NCBI GenBank assembly: GCA_030068145.1
Contig: JAPJBO010000235.1
Coordinates: 124,001 to 188,000, forward strand
Direction of reading: 5' to 3'
Origin: Diplonema papillatum
Taxonomy: Eukaryota > Euglenozoa > Diplonemea > Diplonemida > Diplonemidae
DNA: 64,000 nucleotides
This document shows, piece by piece, positions 10,979 to 21,973 of the stretch. The translations under genes were made by a program, and so were the position numbers. The notes beneath the pieces are model-generated. The model had not been told where the DNA came from and ran no database searches. It saw only the letters and a program-made list of their open reading frames with translations. Each line of letters begins with the position of its first letter. Position 1 is the stretch's first letter.

Positions 10979-11122
10979 GGAACAATGCAATGTACTGGGA
11001 AGTAGAAAGCAGGTCGATGAGGATGCGTGCCACGGTCAATGTCTGCCTCGCTTTTTCCCCGACGACGTCGAACGCCAGCTCGAAGCACTGAACGAGCATG
11101 CTTCATGACGCACGACAGCCTA

Positions 11123-11180
11123 CAACGGGCTGGCGGAAAAGGCCCGCACCACGTGGGCGGGCCTTTCCGCCAGCCCGTTG
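11123..11180. repeat. Near-perfect hairpin, about 24-bp stem
   Basis: The arm beginning CAACGGGCTGGCGGAAAA is followed by a short loop around ACCACGTG and then its complement ending TTTCCGCCAGCCCGTTG. One A is bulged. It could be a foldback relic or a structured RNA. Confidence 0.6.
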
Positions 11181-11390
11181 CTCAGCAGATCCTGAGACAA
11201 CCAGCTTCGGTTGCCTCATCGGAGCGCGGCTCGTCGGCTTACGGGAGCTAGTGAACACACTGCCCGTGTACCCCTGGTTGCGGCGGACATAGGTTCCGTC
11301 GACACTCACGAAACTTTGCTTTTAAGTATCCTTTTCGACTCCCCCTTCGTCCTGGACGAAGGAGGTGCATTGTCAGAGAAGTCACAGCCA

Positions 11391-11509
11391 CATGCATAGC
11401 CGTATGCATACGTATGCACAGCCGTATGCAGCGCCGTATGCGTATGCGTATGCGTATGCGTATGCGTTTGCAGGTTTGGGCGCATACGCGTATGCAGCCG
11501 TATGCAGCC
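11391..11509. repeat. TATGCG/CATACG short tandem repeat, copy 2
   Basis: GTATGC units in blocks of five or more are interrupted by GCCGTATGCA. It ends immediately left of the inverted-repeat element starting at 11513. Confidence 0.75.
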
Positions 11510-12182
11510 ACCATCACGGTGCAGTAGTAAAGGCTTTCACTAGTAAATTTACTAGTGGTTTTACAAGTGAAAATGGTTTACAAGTGCCACTAGTAAATTT
11601 TACAAGTGCACTTGTAAAATTTACAAGTGCACTTGTAAAATTTACAAGTGCACTAGTAAAATTTACAAGTGATTTCAGGTGTTTTGGCAGGTGTTTTGGG
11701 GTGAAACAAGAAGAAACTGTGGCAAGTGAAGCACACATTCAGAAGAACCGGCTTCTTTTTCACCTAACTCGTCAAAATGGGGCTGGGAGAGCAGAGCAAA
11801 GTGACAACCCAGTGCTTGAGAGCCCCGCGCGTAGGCAGACCGCGTCAATCCAGATTTCCCCCACTCCAAGGCAAACGTGAACACTCGAACACGACCCCCC
11901 TGTGGCTCGATGCGGTGGGAACACGGGACAATAACATCGGAACAGACGGAGCGCGAAGGAGGAGGCGTTCTTGTCCTCTCAGAGCAGAGTCGTGCACAGG
12001 TACGTCCTGGTACCAGAAATAGAGTTGCACGGCAAAAGACGCTCTGGTATCTTGCTTTTGGCCCAGGAGGTTACGAATATCTCTGCCTGCGTGCGTCTTG
12101 TGCCGGACAGGCTTGGCATCCATTTTTTGGACTGAGTCGTGGGCAACAGTGCGGTCAACTCTGAAGGGCAAATACCGATAAA

Positions 12183-12256
12183 CGGAAATAAGTTGGACCG
12201 GACAAAATGGTCCAACTCACCTATTTTGGGCTCTGGTGGTCCAACTTTTGTCCGGC
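12183..12256. repeat. GGACCGGACAAAATGGTCC palindromic repeat, copy 1
   Basis: It begins CGGAAATAAGTTGGACCGG and continues with the inverted TTGGTCCAACTTTTGTCCGG-type half. It is a partial copy of the unit at 13845-13943, lacking the outer right end. Confidence 0.5.
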
Positions 12257-12706
12257 CACTTTTTTTCGGGGGGTTCTGTGTACTTGGTGCAGTTTTGCGG
12301 CTGGCCAGCACTCGCTCCACTCCGTAGTCGCGCATGGGTCCGCCGCCAGGAGTTCCCGAACACTGCGCGGCGCTGCGTAACCCGCTGAGTTCCCTCCAGC
12401 AACTCGCAACGAAGCACCCTGGCCATGGTCATTGGTCGCCATGGCCTTGTGGTGGAATCACAAGATCTTCCTTGCGCGGAAGGGTGTTTGATCGCGACCG
12501 GTTGCGGTTGGTCAGTGCCGAGGGTGGACCAAGATGCGTCCACCGTCTGTCCCATTGCTTTGGTAGAGTGCAAACGCAAAAATGCAGAGTGCAAACGAGA
12601 TGGCTCGAGGTTGTGTGGCTGACAGTGAAGGAAAAAGTATGAGCCGCCAATAAAAGACGATCTTGGTACGCTCAAGAAGAAACCCAACGCATCTCTCGCG
12701 CCTGAC

Positions 12707-13762
12707 AGTGTGGGGGCTGGCACCGGTGCTGGCCGGTGCCCGGTGCTGAGCACCAGCACCGGGCACCGCGGTGCTGGCGGTGCTCTCCGGTGCTGGAAAA
12801 ATAATTTCGGTTTTCACACCTCAAAAAGCTCAAAAAAACGAAAAAAAAGTGTTGAAACCATAGTTTGGGCCTCGTTCTCGGTTTTTTGAGCAGATTTTTT
12901 TTGAGTTGCACCCCCCCCCACGCTCCCCCATTGAGTCTGGGTCGCAGTGGGTGCTTCCCCATTACGACTGTGGGCCTGATCCTGGCTCCTGGAAGCCGGT
13001 CCACAGTACCAGACCTTTTTCGACGACTTTTTGCTCGAGATCAACTCCGATGAAGAGATCTGTGGATAATAGACCCGGGGGCCAAAGAGTTGGTACGTGG
13101 TTCGTCGAGACAGGGACCGGGACGTGGATCCGCGTGAAAGCGGAAATCGTGGAAGTCGAAGTTTCCTTTTCAGATTTCTTGGTTCAAATGCCCGCACACG
13201 TGAAATTATCAATTCCCGCAGGGTGCGTTTTTTGACATTTGACCCCGACGAAACAACACTATTGCACTGGTAGTTTTGACCGATTCTGTGATGCAAAGTT
13301 TTGCATTCCGCGGTGTAGTTTTCATGCCTGGTGCCCTGAACGTCGGAAAGCCTCAACGAACCACGCAAATACTGTGGGTTCCCTGGGTCCATTTTGCACA
13401 AATCTCCTCATCGGAGCTGAACGTGAGCATAAAGTCGACGAGAAAGGTCTGCTACAAGGGCCATCAAAATAATGTCACAAAACAGGGGATTTAGCATTGC
13501 AAAACTGGTGGGTTCCATATCCGCCGTAACCCGGTGCCCTTTACCTCGTACGAACCCAAGAAACGCGCACATACTTATTGGTCGCCGGATCCATTTCTCA
13601 CGGCTCTCTTCATCGGAGCTGCTCGCGAGCAAAAACTCGTTGAAAAAGGTCTGCTACGGGGTGGTTAAAGTCGAATACCAGACCCAGCACCGGAGAGCAC
13701 CGGAGAGCACCGGCCGTGCTCTCCGGTGCCAGCACCGGTGCTGTGGTGCCAGCCCCCACACT
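12707..13762. mobile_element. 1.06-kb MITE with flanking 9-bp direct repeats
   Basis: The ends are AGTGTGGGGGCTGGCACC and its complement. GCGCCTGAC at 12698-12706 is repeated at 13763-13771 as a target-site duplication. A 9-bp duplication suggests Mutator-like mobilisation, but the border is ambiguous by one or two bases. Subterminal arrays of GCACCGG words lie inside both ends. Internal repeats around TCATCGGAGCTG occur at about 13410 and 13610, and inverted near 13045. No coding region is seen. Confidence 0.7.
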
Positions 13763-13844
13763 GCGCCTGACTACCCATTTGTCACGGGACATTTTTTACC
13801 TCATGCCCATCGACCCAACCCCGCCTAAGTGGATACGTGCCTGG

Positions 13845-13943
13845 GCGGAAATATGTTGGACCGGATAAAATGGTCCAATTGTTTGGTCGTCCGCGGTCCA
13901 ACCTTTGTCCGGTCCAGTATATTTTCGGTCCAACATATTTCCG
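13845..13943. mobile_element. Mini inverted-repeat element, 99 bp
   Basis: CGGAAATATGTTGGACCG at the left end is perfectly inverted at the right end (CGGTCCAACATATTTCCG). The middle carries further TTGGACC/GGTCCAA copies. It is related to 12183-12256. Confidence 0.55.
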
Positions 13944-15485
13944 GTCCAACTTTCTTCTGCTTATGGTATGGAAGATCCACGGGGGGTTTCGAGGGCTGAA
14001 GGATTCTTGTCACACGAGGGTGCTAGGGGAAGTTGTTTGGGCTGTTGCCGTGAGATTAGTACTTCTTGGGGTTTGGCGGTTGCTTTGGTCGGGTCGGGGT
14101 GTTGGGAACGAACGCGGTGTGCCTACTGCTTCATTTTATTGTCGTTGATTATTGGGGTGTTGCTGCCGCTGCCGTGCTTGCGTTCTCACCTTCTTCCTAT
14201 GCTTGTAGGGCCCATGTTGCCCATTCAGCGCACTTGTCTCCCGGGCAGCTGGCACGCGTAGAGCCACACTCCGGATTACCGCGTGGTTCCCTTCGCATAG
14301 GCGTCCAGGGCCTGCATTCGGGTGCCCGAACACCGGCCTTTGGTCCGCCTCCGGCTGAACCATCTAAGGTGCGCTGTGTCGCCCCCTGTCAGAATGTGTT
14401 GAGAGGTGGCCTTTTCGTTGCACCCTCCTAAACCACATATCTCCGTTGTGCCGTTTTGTAGAATCGATTGCCTCACTAGCGCACTGCTCCGCTGGACCTC
14501 CGGAGTTGGTGCAGCGTCTTGCCGTTGATGCTGCTCTGTGGCGCGTTTAGTCGCTCTCTGATGCTCGAGGGTCCCCCGTGCAAACCTGCCGATCTCTTCC
14601 ATCTGCACAAGGCCGGCGGCATCTTGGGCGCATACATATTGATCCACATCAAAGACGCTTCGTCCGTTTAGCACTCTTCCTGCTGCCTCGTCCGCTTTTT
14701 CATGTTTACGAAACCTCACAAATTCTGACTATTATGGTCGAGCCCGAGTGTTACATTGATGGGCTGTGTGGAACTCCTCACTGCGGCAACAACAATGTCA
14801 AGATCCCTGCTTGGGCAAAGCCTCCGTGCCGAAGCGTGTCGGGAAATGGTAGGCATGCTCGGACCGACTGGAAGTATTCGCAACAGTCAGGCGGCCGCTT
14901 CTGCCCAGGGTTCCCCGCTCCCCGCTCACGTCGCTATTGTAGAGTGTGTTTCACTGTTGTGAATTTGGCACGACACCACTCACAGTGCGTCTCTCTTGCC
15001 TCCGTTTCTTCTCATTTTGTAGACGCTTTTCCTCGGCAGCTGTCAACTAGCTCAACAAAAGTCTCAGGGTAAAGGGGCTGGACAGTGCGTACAGTTCCAG
15101 TTGGGTGCGCGCTGCTCCTCTCATCCTTTTTCAACGGCGCCGCTGTCTATCAGGGGAGATGATTCCCATCAAGGCCCCCAACAACCCTGCCCAACTCAGT
15201 CCGAGGGGTAGTGCACATCGACCAAACCTCCCCAGTTTTCGATCTCGCAATTTTTCACGCAAAACCCCCTATAAATCACTGTTTTGGACTGAAAAACACC
15301 TGAATTCACTTGTAATTTTTACAAGTGCACTAGTAAAATTTACAAGTGCACTAGTAAAATTTACTAGTGCACTTGTAAATTTTACAAGTAAAACTGTAAA
15401 TTTTACTAGTAAAAGTTTTTACTAGTAAATTTACTAGTAAAAGGGTCATTTTACAAGTTTACTACTGCACCGTGATAGCCCTAGG

Positions 15486-16155
15486 GGGGGGGGGCAAGGG
15501 TACCTGTAAATCCAGGGCCTCCAGGGCCCGGGCCCCGGGCCCCGGGCCCCGGGTTAGCGCTAGGGTCCAGATAGGGTCCAGGCCCACGGTAATCACGCCA
15601 TCCAAGGATGGAATCTTCAATATTGCAGCTTCCACAACAAGCGGAGAGCAAGACGAGAAAAATCAAGAAATAAGTTTGATAAAATTTGATAAAAAAAGCT
15701 CACAGTCGTGCATTTACCATATGGGGTGAGCAGGCGGAGGCTCTAAGGTGAAATGGTCAAAATGCCCTGGGAAAAATGTAGGACAAAAACTTTCCGAAAT
15801 GCGGGTTTTTAGGGATTCCGGCCCAAAAAAAAAAAAAAAAAAATTCAACGCCCACCTTGCCACCTGTGACCTTGGGTGAGCCGTGGTACCCTTTAGGCAG
15901 CCAGCTAGACCTGCCAGAACCTGAAAACCTTCTTCAGGTTTCGTGGCTGTGTCAAAAAATACATTCCGAGGACGTTTTTGAACGCTTTTGAATCCGTTGA
16001 GCTCAAGGACAGTCTGGGGCCCTGGAATGGAATTGTAAACGAATTGCATCTTGTACCAAAGAGTTTTTCCTTTGGTAATCGTTCAGGGCCAAAAACCCTG
16101 GAAAATTTTCCAGGGCCCGGGCCCCGGATTACAGGTACCCCTGGGGGGGGGGGGG
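15486..16155. mobile_element. Inverted-repeat element with GGGTACCTGTAA ends
   Basis: GGGTACCTGTAAATCC at 15498 and GGATTACAGGTACCC at 16126-16140 form inverted ends, each bordered outside by a run of at least 12 G and inside by GGGCCCGGGCCCC. An A-run (about 15824-15842) is internal. No gene is seen. Confidence 0.5.
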
Positions 16156-16159
16156 TTGG

Positions 16160-18260
16160 TGCTCGATTACAGAAGGGTCCCCTTCGTTTTTGGCCAGTTT
16201 CTAGAATTTTACAACGACAGCAAACCTTCACCACCAGACGCTGGGTGTCTGCTCGACTACGGGCCCCACCCCCAACATGCCTTTGCAACCGCCACAGCAT
16301 GTTGCGCAGTATGTGAAACCTCATACCAAGTGTCGAGCGAAAAATTGTAGTATACTGCTGGAGGGGGGGGTTGCCAACGTATTACCATGACAAGTGGTGG
16401 TGGTGGGGTGTGTAAAGGGATAAGCATCGAATAAGGCGAGAGGTTCCTCGTACTCGACACCGACCACCATTTTTTATCTCTCTAGTGAACGAATTCCTTC
16501 CCTCCCTCCCGGCCCGTGGTCAAAAAAGGTGTATCAAGGTTTGCGAAAACTGAATTGCGCCCCGCTAGTCAAATCATCTGAAAGAGAAGGTTTTCCGGTA
16601 CCTAAAAGACGGTCCGACATCTATCTGCAACACCACACGTAGAAAAGCCTACCGTGTGTAGAGTCCGGGGCATACTGGTCAAACGATTCGCATTATCGCA
16701 TGCGAATCGTTCGACACTATGCCTAGGACTTAGGGTGTCGTGGATGGCGGTCGAAACCGCAAACGAACCATTCCGAAGGTACTGACCGGTGCTCTACTCG
16801 GGCTACACCACGTCGCCGCAAGTCATGCGGAGAATACTACCCGGAGGCACAAGCGAACTTACTCGAGTTGCGAACGTAACTTAACCTGCGTCCCAGACGC
16901 ACGATTGAGTCAGCCCACCCCATCTGCCGGGTCCAAGCAAACTTTCACTCTAGAACCTAGAACCTCTGCCTAGTCCCTCCCTCCGTGTAAGCAATGCGGC
17001 TGAATCCTGTCTCTCCTGGGTGACGAATTTGTCACCCCGGCGAAAGCCCCGGGCCCAACAAAGCAGCGTATTCGCGAGATGGGGGGCACTGTGCTGGGTT
17101 CGTTAGCCTGGCACGCTATGCAGAAAGAACTTCAAAAAGAAAACCAGGGCATTAGCTTCTAAGGGCGGCGACATAGGGTGTGACAAATCGGCTACCTGAT
17201 GGCTGGTGTCGACGAAAGGTGATCACAGCCCGACGGGAAAGCGACAGCTGCCCGATCACGACGGGAAAGCGGTGTGGAGATGCGCCAAATCCAGATCCTA
17301 GCCCGAAGTGTCAAGCTAGTGCCCCTTTGCCAAACAAACAACGTCGCGAGAAACCAAGCTGATCGTCCCTCGGGATCGACGGCAGCACAAAAAATAGTCG
17401 CACGTCCCCACGGGATCTTCGGTAACAACAAGGAGCGTGGTGCCGGTGATAAATGTTGGGGTGTTCCCATTCGCTTCTACGTGGTGAAGCAGGCTGGCTA
17501 CGTGAGACCGTTCGAGTGAAGTTCTTACCCGTTTGCTTTTCAGATGAACTAGCTCCGCAGGTCTCCGACTCCCTGACCTGAACACACTGAAATGGCAGCA
17601 CCCCACCCAATCTCAAGCACATGCTTCATGGACGCGCCAGGGGACGGAGTGAAACGAGAAATGCCCTTTTTCTCTTTACGTCTAAAAACGACATCCTCAA
17701 CAAAAAAAAACACTGGAACGAGCAAAAGCAAGCCGATCCATCCCTATCCCCTGAAACTCCATAGAATCTATTGGAGCTGTCTACCACGGTGATCGCGGTA
17801 GTCACCTATTGACTAATACGGGCCATCGCCACAGATATTCTGCATTCCAACGTCAAACGATCACGATGATCCACCATGGTCTATCAGGAGGGATGGACCG
17901 GTTTACAAAGGACGATCCAAAACTACATGCCCTGCATCCCTCTCCAAGCCTATACGTACGGAAGACTTCAAACGTACCGGCCTGTCAAAACCCCAAAATA
18001 CGCTGAAAGACGGGTACTTCGTTTTATTGCCAGCGTCCCAGTGAATGCAGGTTGGTTGTTCGATTTCTTTCGTACGTGCATATTTCGCCTGTTTATCTTC
18101 TTCGGGATAGGAACTCAGATCAAACACGCCCCCAGCTTCTTTTTTTTTCTCTGCGTTCACATGACCTTGCAGGGCAACCCGCAAGATTCCAACCAAGCAT
18201 ACCTACATGCGGACTCCTCGAAGCTGCACGTGACTGGCGCTTCCAAGAGCTAGCCAATTG
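16160..18260. other. Intergenic stretch, one foldback, no gene recognised
   Basis: Only short frames without coding character occur. The foldback at 16663-16728 is listed separately. Dispersed GGGATCGxCGG-type words (for example near 17370 and 17410) recur to the right but have no clear borders. Confidence 0.4.
16663..16728. repeat. Foldback, 12-bp perfect inner stem and imperfect outer stem
   Basis: The inner stem AACGATTCGCAT / ATGCGAATCGTT closes a 6-base loop. Outer arms GTCC..GGCATA and TATGCC..GGAC pair imperfectly, giving a 66-base hairpin. It may be a mobile-element relic or a small-RNA precursor; the sequence alone does not decide. Confidence 0.5.
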
Positions 18261-18263
18261 TCG

Positions 18264-18310
18264 CGTGCCTGTGACGCTCGTACAGGTCGCAGGCCGCACC
18301 GACAAGTCCC
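18264..18310. repeat. Dispersed CGTGCCTGTGA..CGCAGGCCGCACC repeat
   Basis: The first of four copies; others lie at about 18508-18548, 19104-19146 and 29005-29058. Each ends TCGCAGGCCGCACC and most continue into a G/C-rich AxGTCCC word. It is part of a larger dispersed composite; no function is seen. Confidence 0.55.
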
Positions 18311-18727
18311 TCCTAAAAGGTCGAAAGACACCAATCTGTACGTCCCACGGGATCGTCGGAAGCGCGTATCAGTCCACTACAGGACACAAAAACTTGGCTA
18401 GCCGTGTGTAATCGTGCGTACTTCCCTCGTACCACCCGTCTCCCCGGTTGGCCGCTTCCTCGAAACTGCATGCGGCTTGTTTCCAGAAGAGCAAGCCTTT
18501 TGCTGCGTGCCTGTGATGCAAATATCGCAGGCCGCACCAACGAGTCCCCACAAATAAAAAATGGTCTTGGTGTTGGTCACAAATTGGGTTGAACCTGACT
18601 TGCCAAAGCAAAGAAGCCATGCATGTCCCCTCCCCAAACCCACCCAGTACGTATTAGCTTTAAAAGAAGCCATTCGACGAAGGTCACCCGGAGACTCTAA
18701 AATCCCGCGTAGTTTAGCAGTGTTGCT

Positions 18728-18868
18728 ATTGGGCAATTTGCGTACTGCCATCCTTAGATGTGGTAGCCGTTTCTCAGGCACCCTCTCCGGAATCGAACCC
18801 TAATTCCCCGTTACCCGTTACAGCCACGGCAGGCCACTACACTACCGTCAAAAGCTGATAGGGCAGAA
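18728..18868 (-). rRNA. Fragment of nuclear 18S rRNA, degraded
   Basis: On the minus strand the universally conserved small-subunit stretch is legible: CTGCCCTATCAG, then TAACGGGTAACGGGGAATTA, then GGGTTCGATTCCGGAGAGGG, then CCTGAGAAACGGCTACCACA, then CGCAAATTGCCCAAT. This is the 5' domain of 18S rRNA. Similarity stops on both sides, and a few bases are missing between GGCAG and CGCAAATTG, so it is an inserted pseudogene fragment and not part of an rDNA unit. Confidence 0.85.
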
Positions 18869-19354
18869 GCTCTTGCGGGCTTGCACCGACTTGAAGTCGT
18901 GTACTCTAAAAAAAAAGAAGGAACCTCTCCGAGGCAAGGGCGTATCGGTCCACTACAGCACACAACGCTGGAGCCACAACCCGGGCAAACTGGAAGCCAA
19001 TTCCCAAACCAAAGTTTCATGGCGTGACACGAGTCCGTAGAGACGGTAGTGTTGGCGGGTTGCTGCTTCCTCGCTTGTTTCGGAAGATCAAGCCGATCGC
19101 CGCGTGCCTGTGATGCCCCATAAATGTCGCAGGCCGCACCCATGCACCGCTTCCCCACTTCACGAGATTTATTTTTCAACCCATCGCCGCTTCATGTTGA
19201 CTACTACCATTACTCACCACCATGTCACCCCTTCACGTGGACTCACAACACACACGTGTTAGGTACCCTTCGGGTTTATTATGCCTACGCTATTGCTGAT
19301 TCTCGAAATGATTCCACATGAAGTGCTAACTATTTTTGTCACAAGTAACGGAAA

Positions 19355-19500
19355 CTGAAATCATCCGAGGACCCTCTGATCATGATCAATTGCCAATTTG
19401 CCATTTTCCTGAAACGACCATGACCTGGGTTCGGGTAGTGCGGACGACGAGAAACTAGTTTCCCTTTCTTCTTTCTCCTACTCTCGCGGTGCACGGTTTT
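19355..19500. repeat. Dispersed repeat, pair with 29220-29420
   Basis: Both copies carry a TGATCrTGATC word, CCAATTT, GGGTAGTGCGG, CTAGTTTCCCTTTCT and CTCTCGCGGTG in the same order. The 29-kb copy has an extra inverted GGTCAACGAAA block. Neighbouring repeats on both sides occur in the same order at both places, suggesting a degraded segmental duplication. Confidence 0.55.
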
Positions 19501-19600
19501 TTCGTCACCGCTTCAAGCAGCCCCGCAGCAAGCTTGTTAGGCAGATGCATGGCCCACACCAACCATTCCCTCAACAATTAGCTCTAAAGAAAGGATCGAC

Positions 19601-19680
19601 GCCAAAGTGGATTGGCGGTAAGGGGATTATAATCCACTTTGTCGTGATCCAATAATATGGAATCCACTTCGTCGCTTTTC
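19601..19680. repeat. AGTGGATTATAATCCACT palindromic repeat, copy 1
   Basis: GGATTATAATCC with ACTTTGTCGTGATCC and AATCCACTTCGTCG follows the same scheme as 57693-57810. It is a small AT-rich hairpin family. Confidence 0.5.
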
Positions 19681-20695
19681 CCGAATATAAGCTGACAACA
19701 TCCGGTAGAGAGATCTGCCAGAAGATGACCTGCTGTCGTCGGCAGGTGTTTTCTACAGGAGAAAACGAGAAAGCTCACCCCCCCTCTCTGACTTTGGATT
19801 GGTCTGCGTTCAAGAGCGAAACACGAGACGAAGAACGAGGTGCACACAACACCGCGGTGAAAAAAAACACAGGGGGCTAGTCCCTCAAGGTTTCATTCCC
19901 CACTTTGGGAGCCGTACACTCCTCTTTACAACTTTCTATTTTCTATTTTGCATCCCTTTCCTAGACGACATCTTCCTCGAAGAAGACTTGATGCTAGCAT
20001 CAACCATGCAGTGCTCTGCCTAAACATTAAACTATTCCCCCCAAAACACTCTTTATTTCCCAATTTCCCTACAGCCAGACCAAACTACAACCAACCTTCC
20101 CCCCAGGAGTTATCCTGCAATGGTCAAAAACAATTTCTTCACCAAAAAAGAAAAGAAGGGAAGTCGGAAACACAAAACCCCTCGGAATTTCAAGCGAACT
20201 TTAACTCTAAAAATATTCTCAAAACATGCCGGTTAAAAAAAGGGGTTTTGACCACAGGAGTTTCTGGTGAAAACTTTTTTGTGCTTGCAAGGCCAGAGAC
20301 ACGGAGGCTACAGGACCCGCAATGGCGAAGCAACACCACGCCCACGAAGGTCGCATACCAGGATCACAGGCCATTCAAAAAAAGCTCGCGCAGCGTGAAA
20401 AAAGGCTTGCTACTTTTTAACCATGATTTTCCCGTTTCGGGGATGAGAATAATCCGTGCTTCCCCCCCCCAAAAAAAAACCTTTTAAATTCCCTTCAAGC
20501 TAGACCTTTATAACAACGTTCCCCCCCAAAAAGAACAGAATGTGGTCGTTGCGTCGGCGATCTGCACGAACACCGGGAGGGGTGTCGCAAGAACATCTCA
20601 TAAAACAGACCGGTACGGGCTACAAGGCAACCCCTGCTCAACTTGTAGAACGTGGGGGGCCCAAGACTACACTCCACGAAGGAATGTACTTGGTG

Positions 20696-20870
20696 TCGGT
20701 CACAAACAGTCCCGGACATGGCTAGCCATAACCCATAACGAAAGCGTGCACTAAATATACAACCCGTAACCACATAGCCCTTTCTTGCTCTAAGAGAACC
20801 CATTCATGAACGGTCACACGGAGACCCTAAAACCCCGGAACTTCAAGCGAACTTTAACTCTATAAAAAGC
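20696..20870. repeat. SINE-like dispersed repeat, full copy A
   Basis: The start TCGGTCACAAACAGTCCCGG and the end CAAGCGAACTTTAACTCT are shared with 51869-52030 over the whole length. The terminal block GGTCACACGGAGACCC..GAACTTTAACTCTAAA also occurs alone at about 18682, 20180, 29801, 31362, 39145, 39235 and 52259. No A/B boxes are recognised. Confidence 0.65.
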
Positions 20871-21262
20871 GACTCTTAAAAAAAAGCGAAATTTAACTCT
20901 AAAGCTCGCTTACTTTCACTCTCTAACCAACTTTCACTCTCTAACCAACTTTCACTCTCTAACCAACTTTCACTCCAAAAACACCGCCGAATTCGGGTTC
21001 TCTGCGACGTCGCCGCGCAATGCCCTCCCGCGATGACCAGTTCGGACTCGTCGGGAGGGGGGAAAATAAAAAAAAGGTGTAATGCCCTTATATCCCACTC
21101 AAAACAAATTTGTGCCCTTATATCAGGGGACTTTAAAAACCCGGTGTCCCGGTGTCAGACACCGGGAAAACCCGGTGTGTCAAAAAAAGAGGGGGAAAAA
21201 AAAAAGTCAGAAATTTTCTGGGGAAATTTTTTTCCAGATTTCTGTTTTGTCACTGTGTAGGC

Positions 21263-21780
21263 TGGAAATTTTCTCGTGGAAACTACCGGCGGAAATTTCT
21301 TTCGTGGGAAGGGAAACTGGTGGTGGAAAATTTTCTCACGACAGAAAACTGATGGAAATTTTCTCGTGGAAACTACTGGCGGAAATTTCTTTTGCGGAAT
21401 ACTGTTGTGGTGGAAAATTTCTCTCACGACAGAAAAGTGATGGAAATTTCCTCGTGGCGGAAACCTGATGGAAATGTTCTCGTGGAAACTACTGTCGGAA
21501 ATTTCTTTCGTGGGAAACTGTTGGTGTAAATTTTTCTCACGACAGAAAACTGATGGAAATTTTCTCGTGGCGGAAACTACTGACGGAAATTTCTCTCGTG
21601 ACGGAAACCGATGATGGAAATGTTCTCGTGAAAACTACTGGCGGAAATTTTGTTTCGTGGGAAACTGGTGGTGGAAATTTCTCTCGTGGCAGAAAACTGG
21701 TGGAAATTTTCTCGAGGCGAAAGCTACTGGCGGAAATATCTCTCATGGTGGAAACCTGGTGGAAATGTTCTCGTGGAAAC
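21263..21780. repeat. Minisatellite, GGAAATTTTCTCGTGGAAAC units
   Basis: About 18 degenerate units of 27-33 bp contain GGAAATTT, CTCGTGG or CTCACGAC and AAACTACTGGC. Stop-poor frames on both strands reflect the repeat and are not taken as genes. Confidence 0.75.
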
Positions 21781-21973
21781 GCTACCGCATTATTTGCTCA
21801 TTCTGTTCACAGTGTTCCACCGTGGCAGGCAATGCAGGGGCGTTGTGCAGGACGAAAACCTGCTGCAGCCGGTGAACAACCAACGTGTTTCCGTCCATCT
21901 GTTTAGCTGTAAGTGCGACCGTCAAAATTTCCGCGCCTGCGGCGCAGGTTTAATTGACATGTGAGCCAACCTA

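Larger units (their letters stand above)
11513..15476. mobile_element. Putative 4-kb element with 19-bp inverted ends and AGTGCACT-rich subterminal arrays
   Basis: ATCACGGTGCAGTAGTAAA at 11513-11531 is perfectly inverted at 15458-15476. Just inside each end is a palindromic array of TTTACAAGTGCACTAGTAAA words (about 11535-11670 and 15306-15450), typical of transposase-binding subterminal repeats. No transposase is recognised inside. A smaller element (12707-13762) is nested within, so the whole may be a decayed carrier. Two separate solo elements facing each other is the alternative. Confidence 0.45.
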
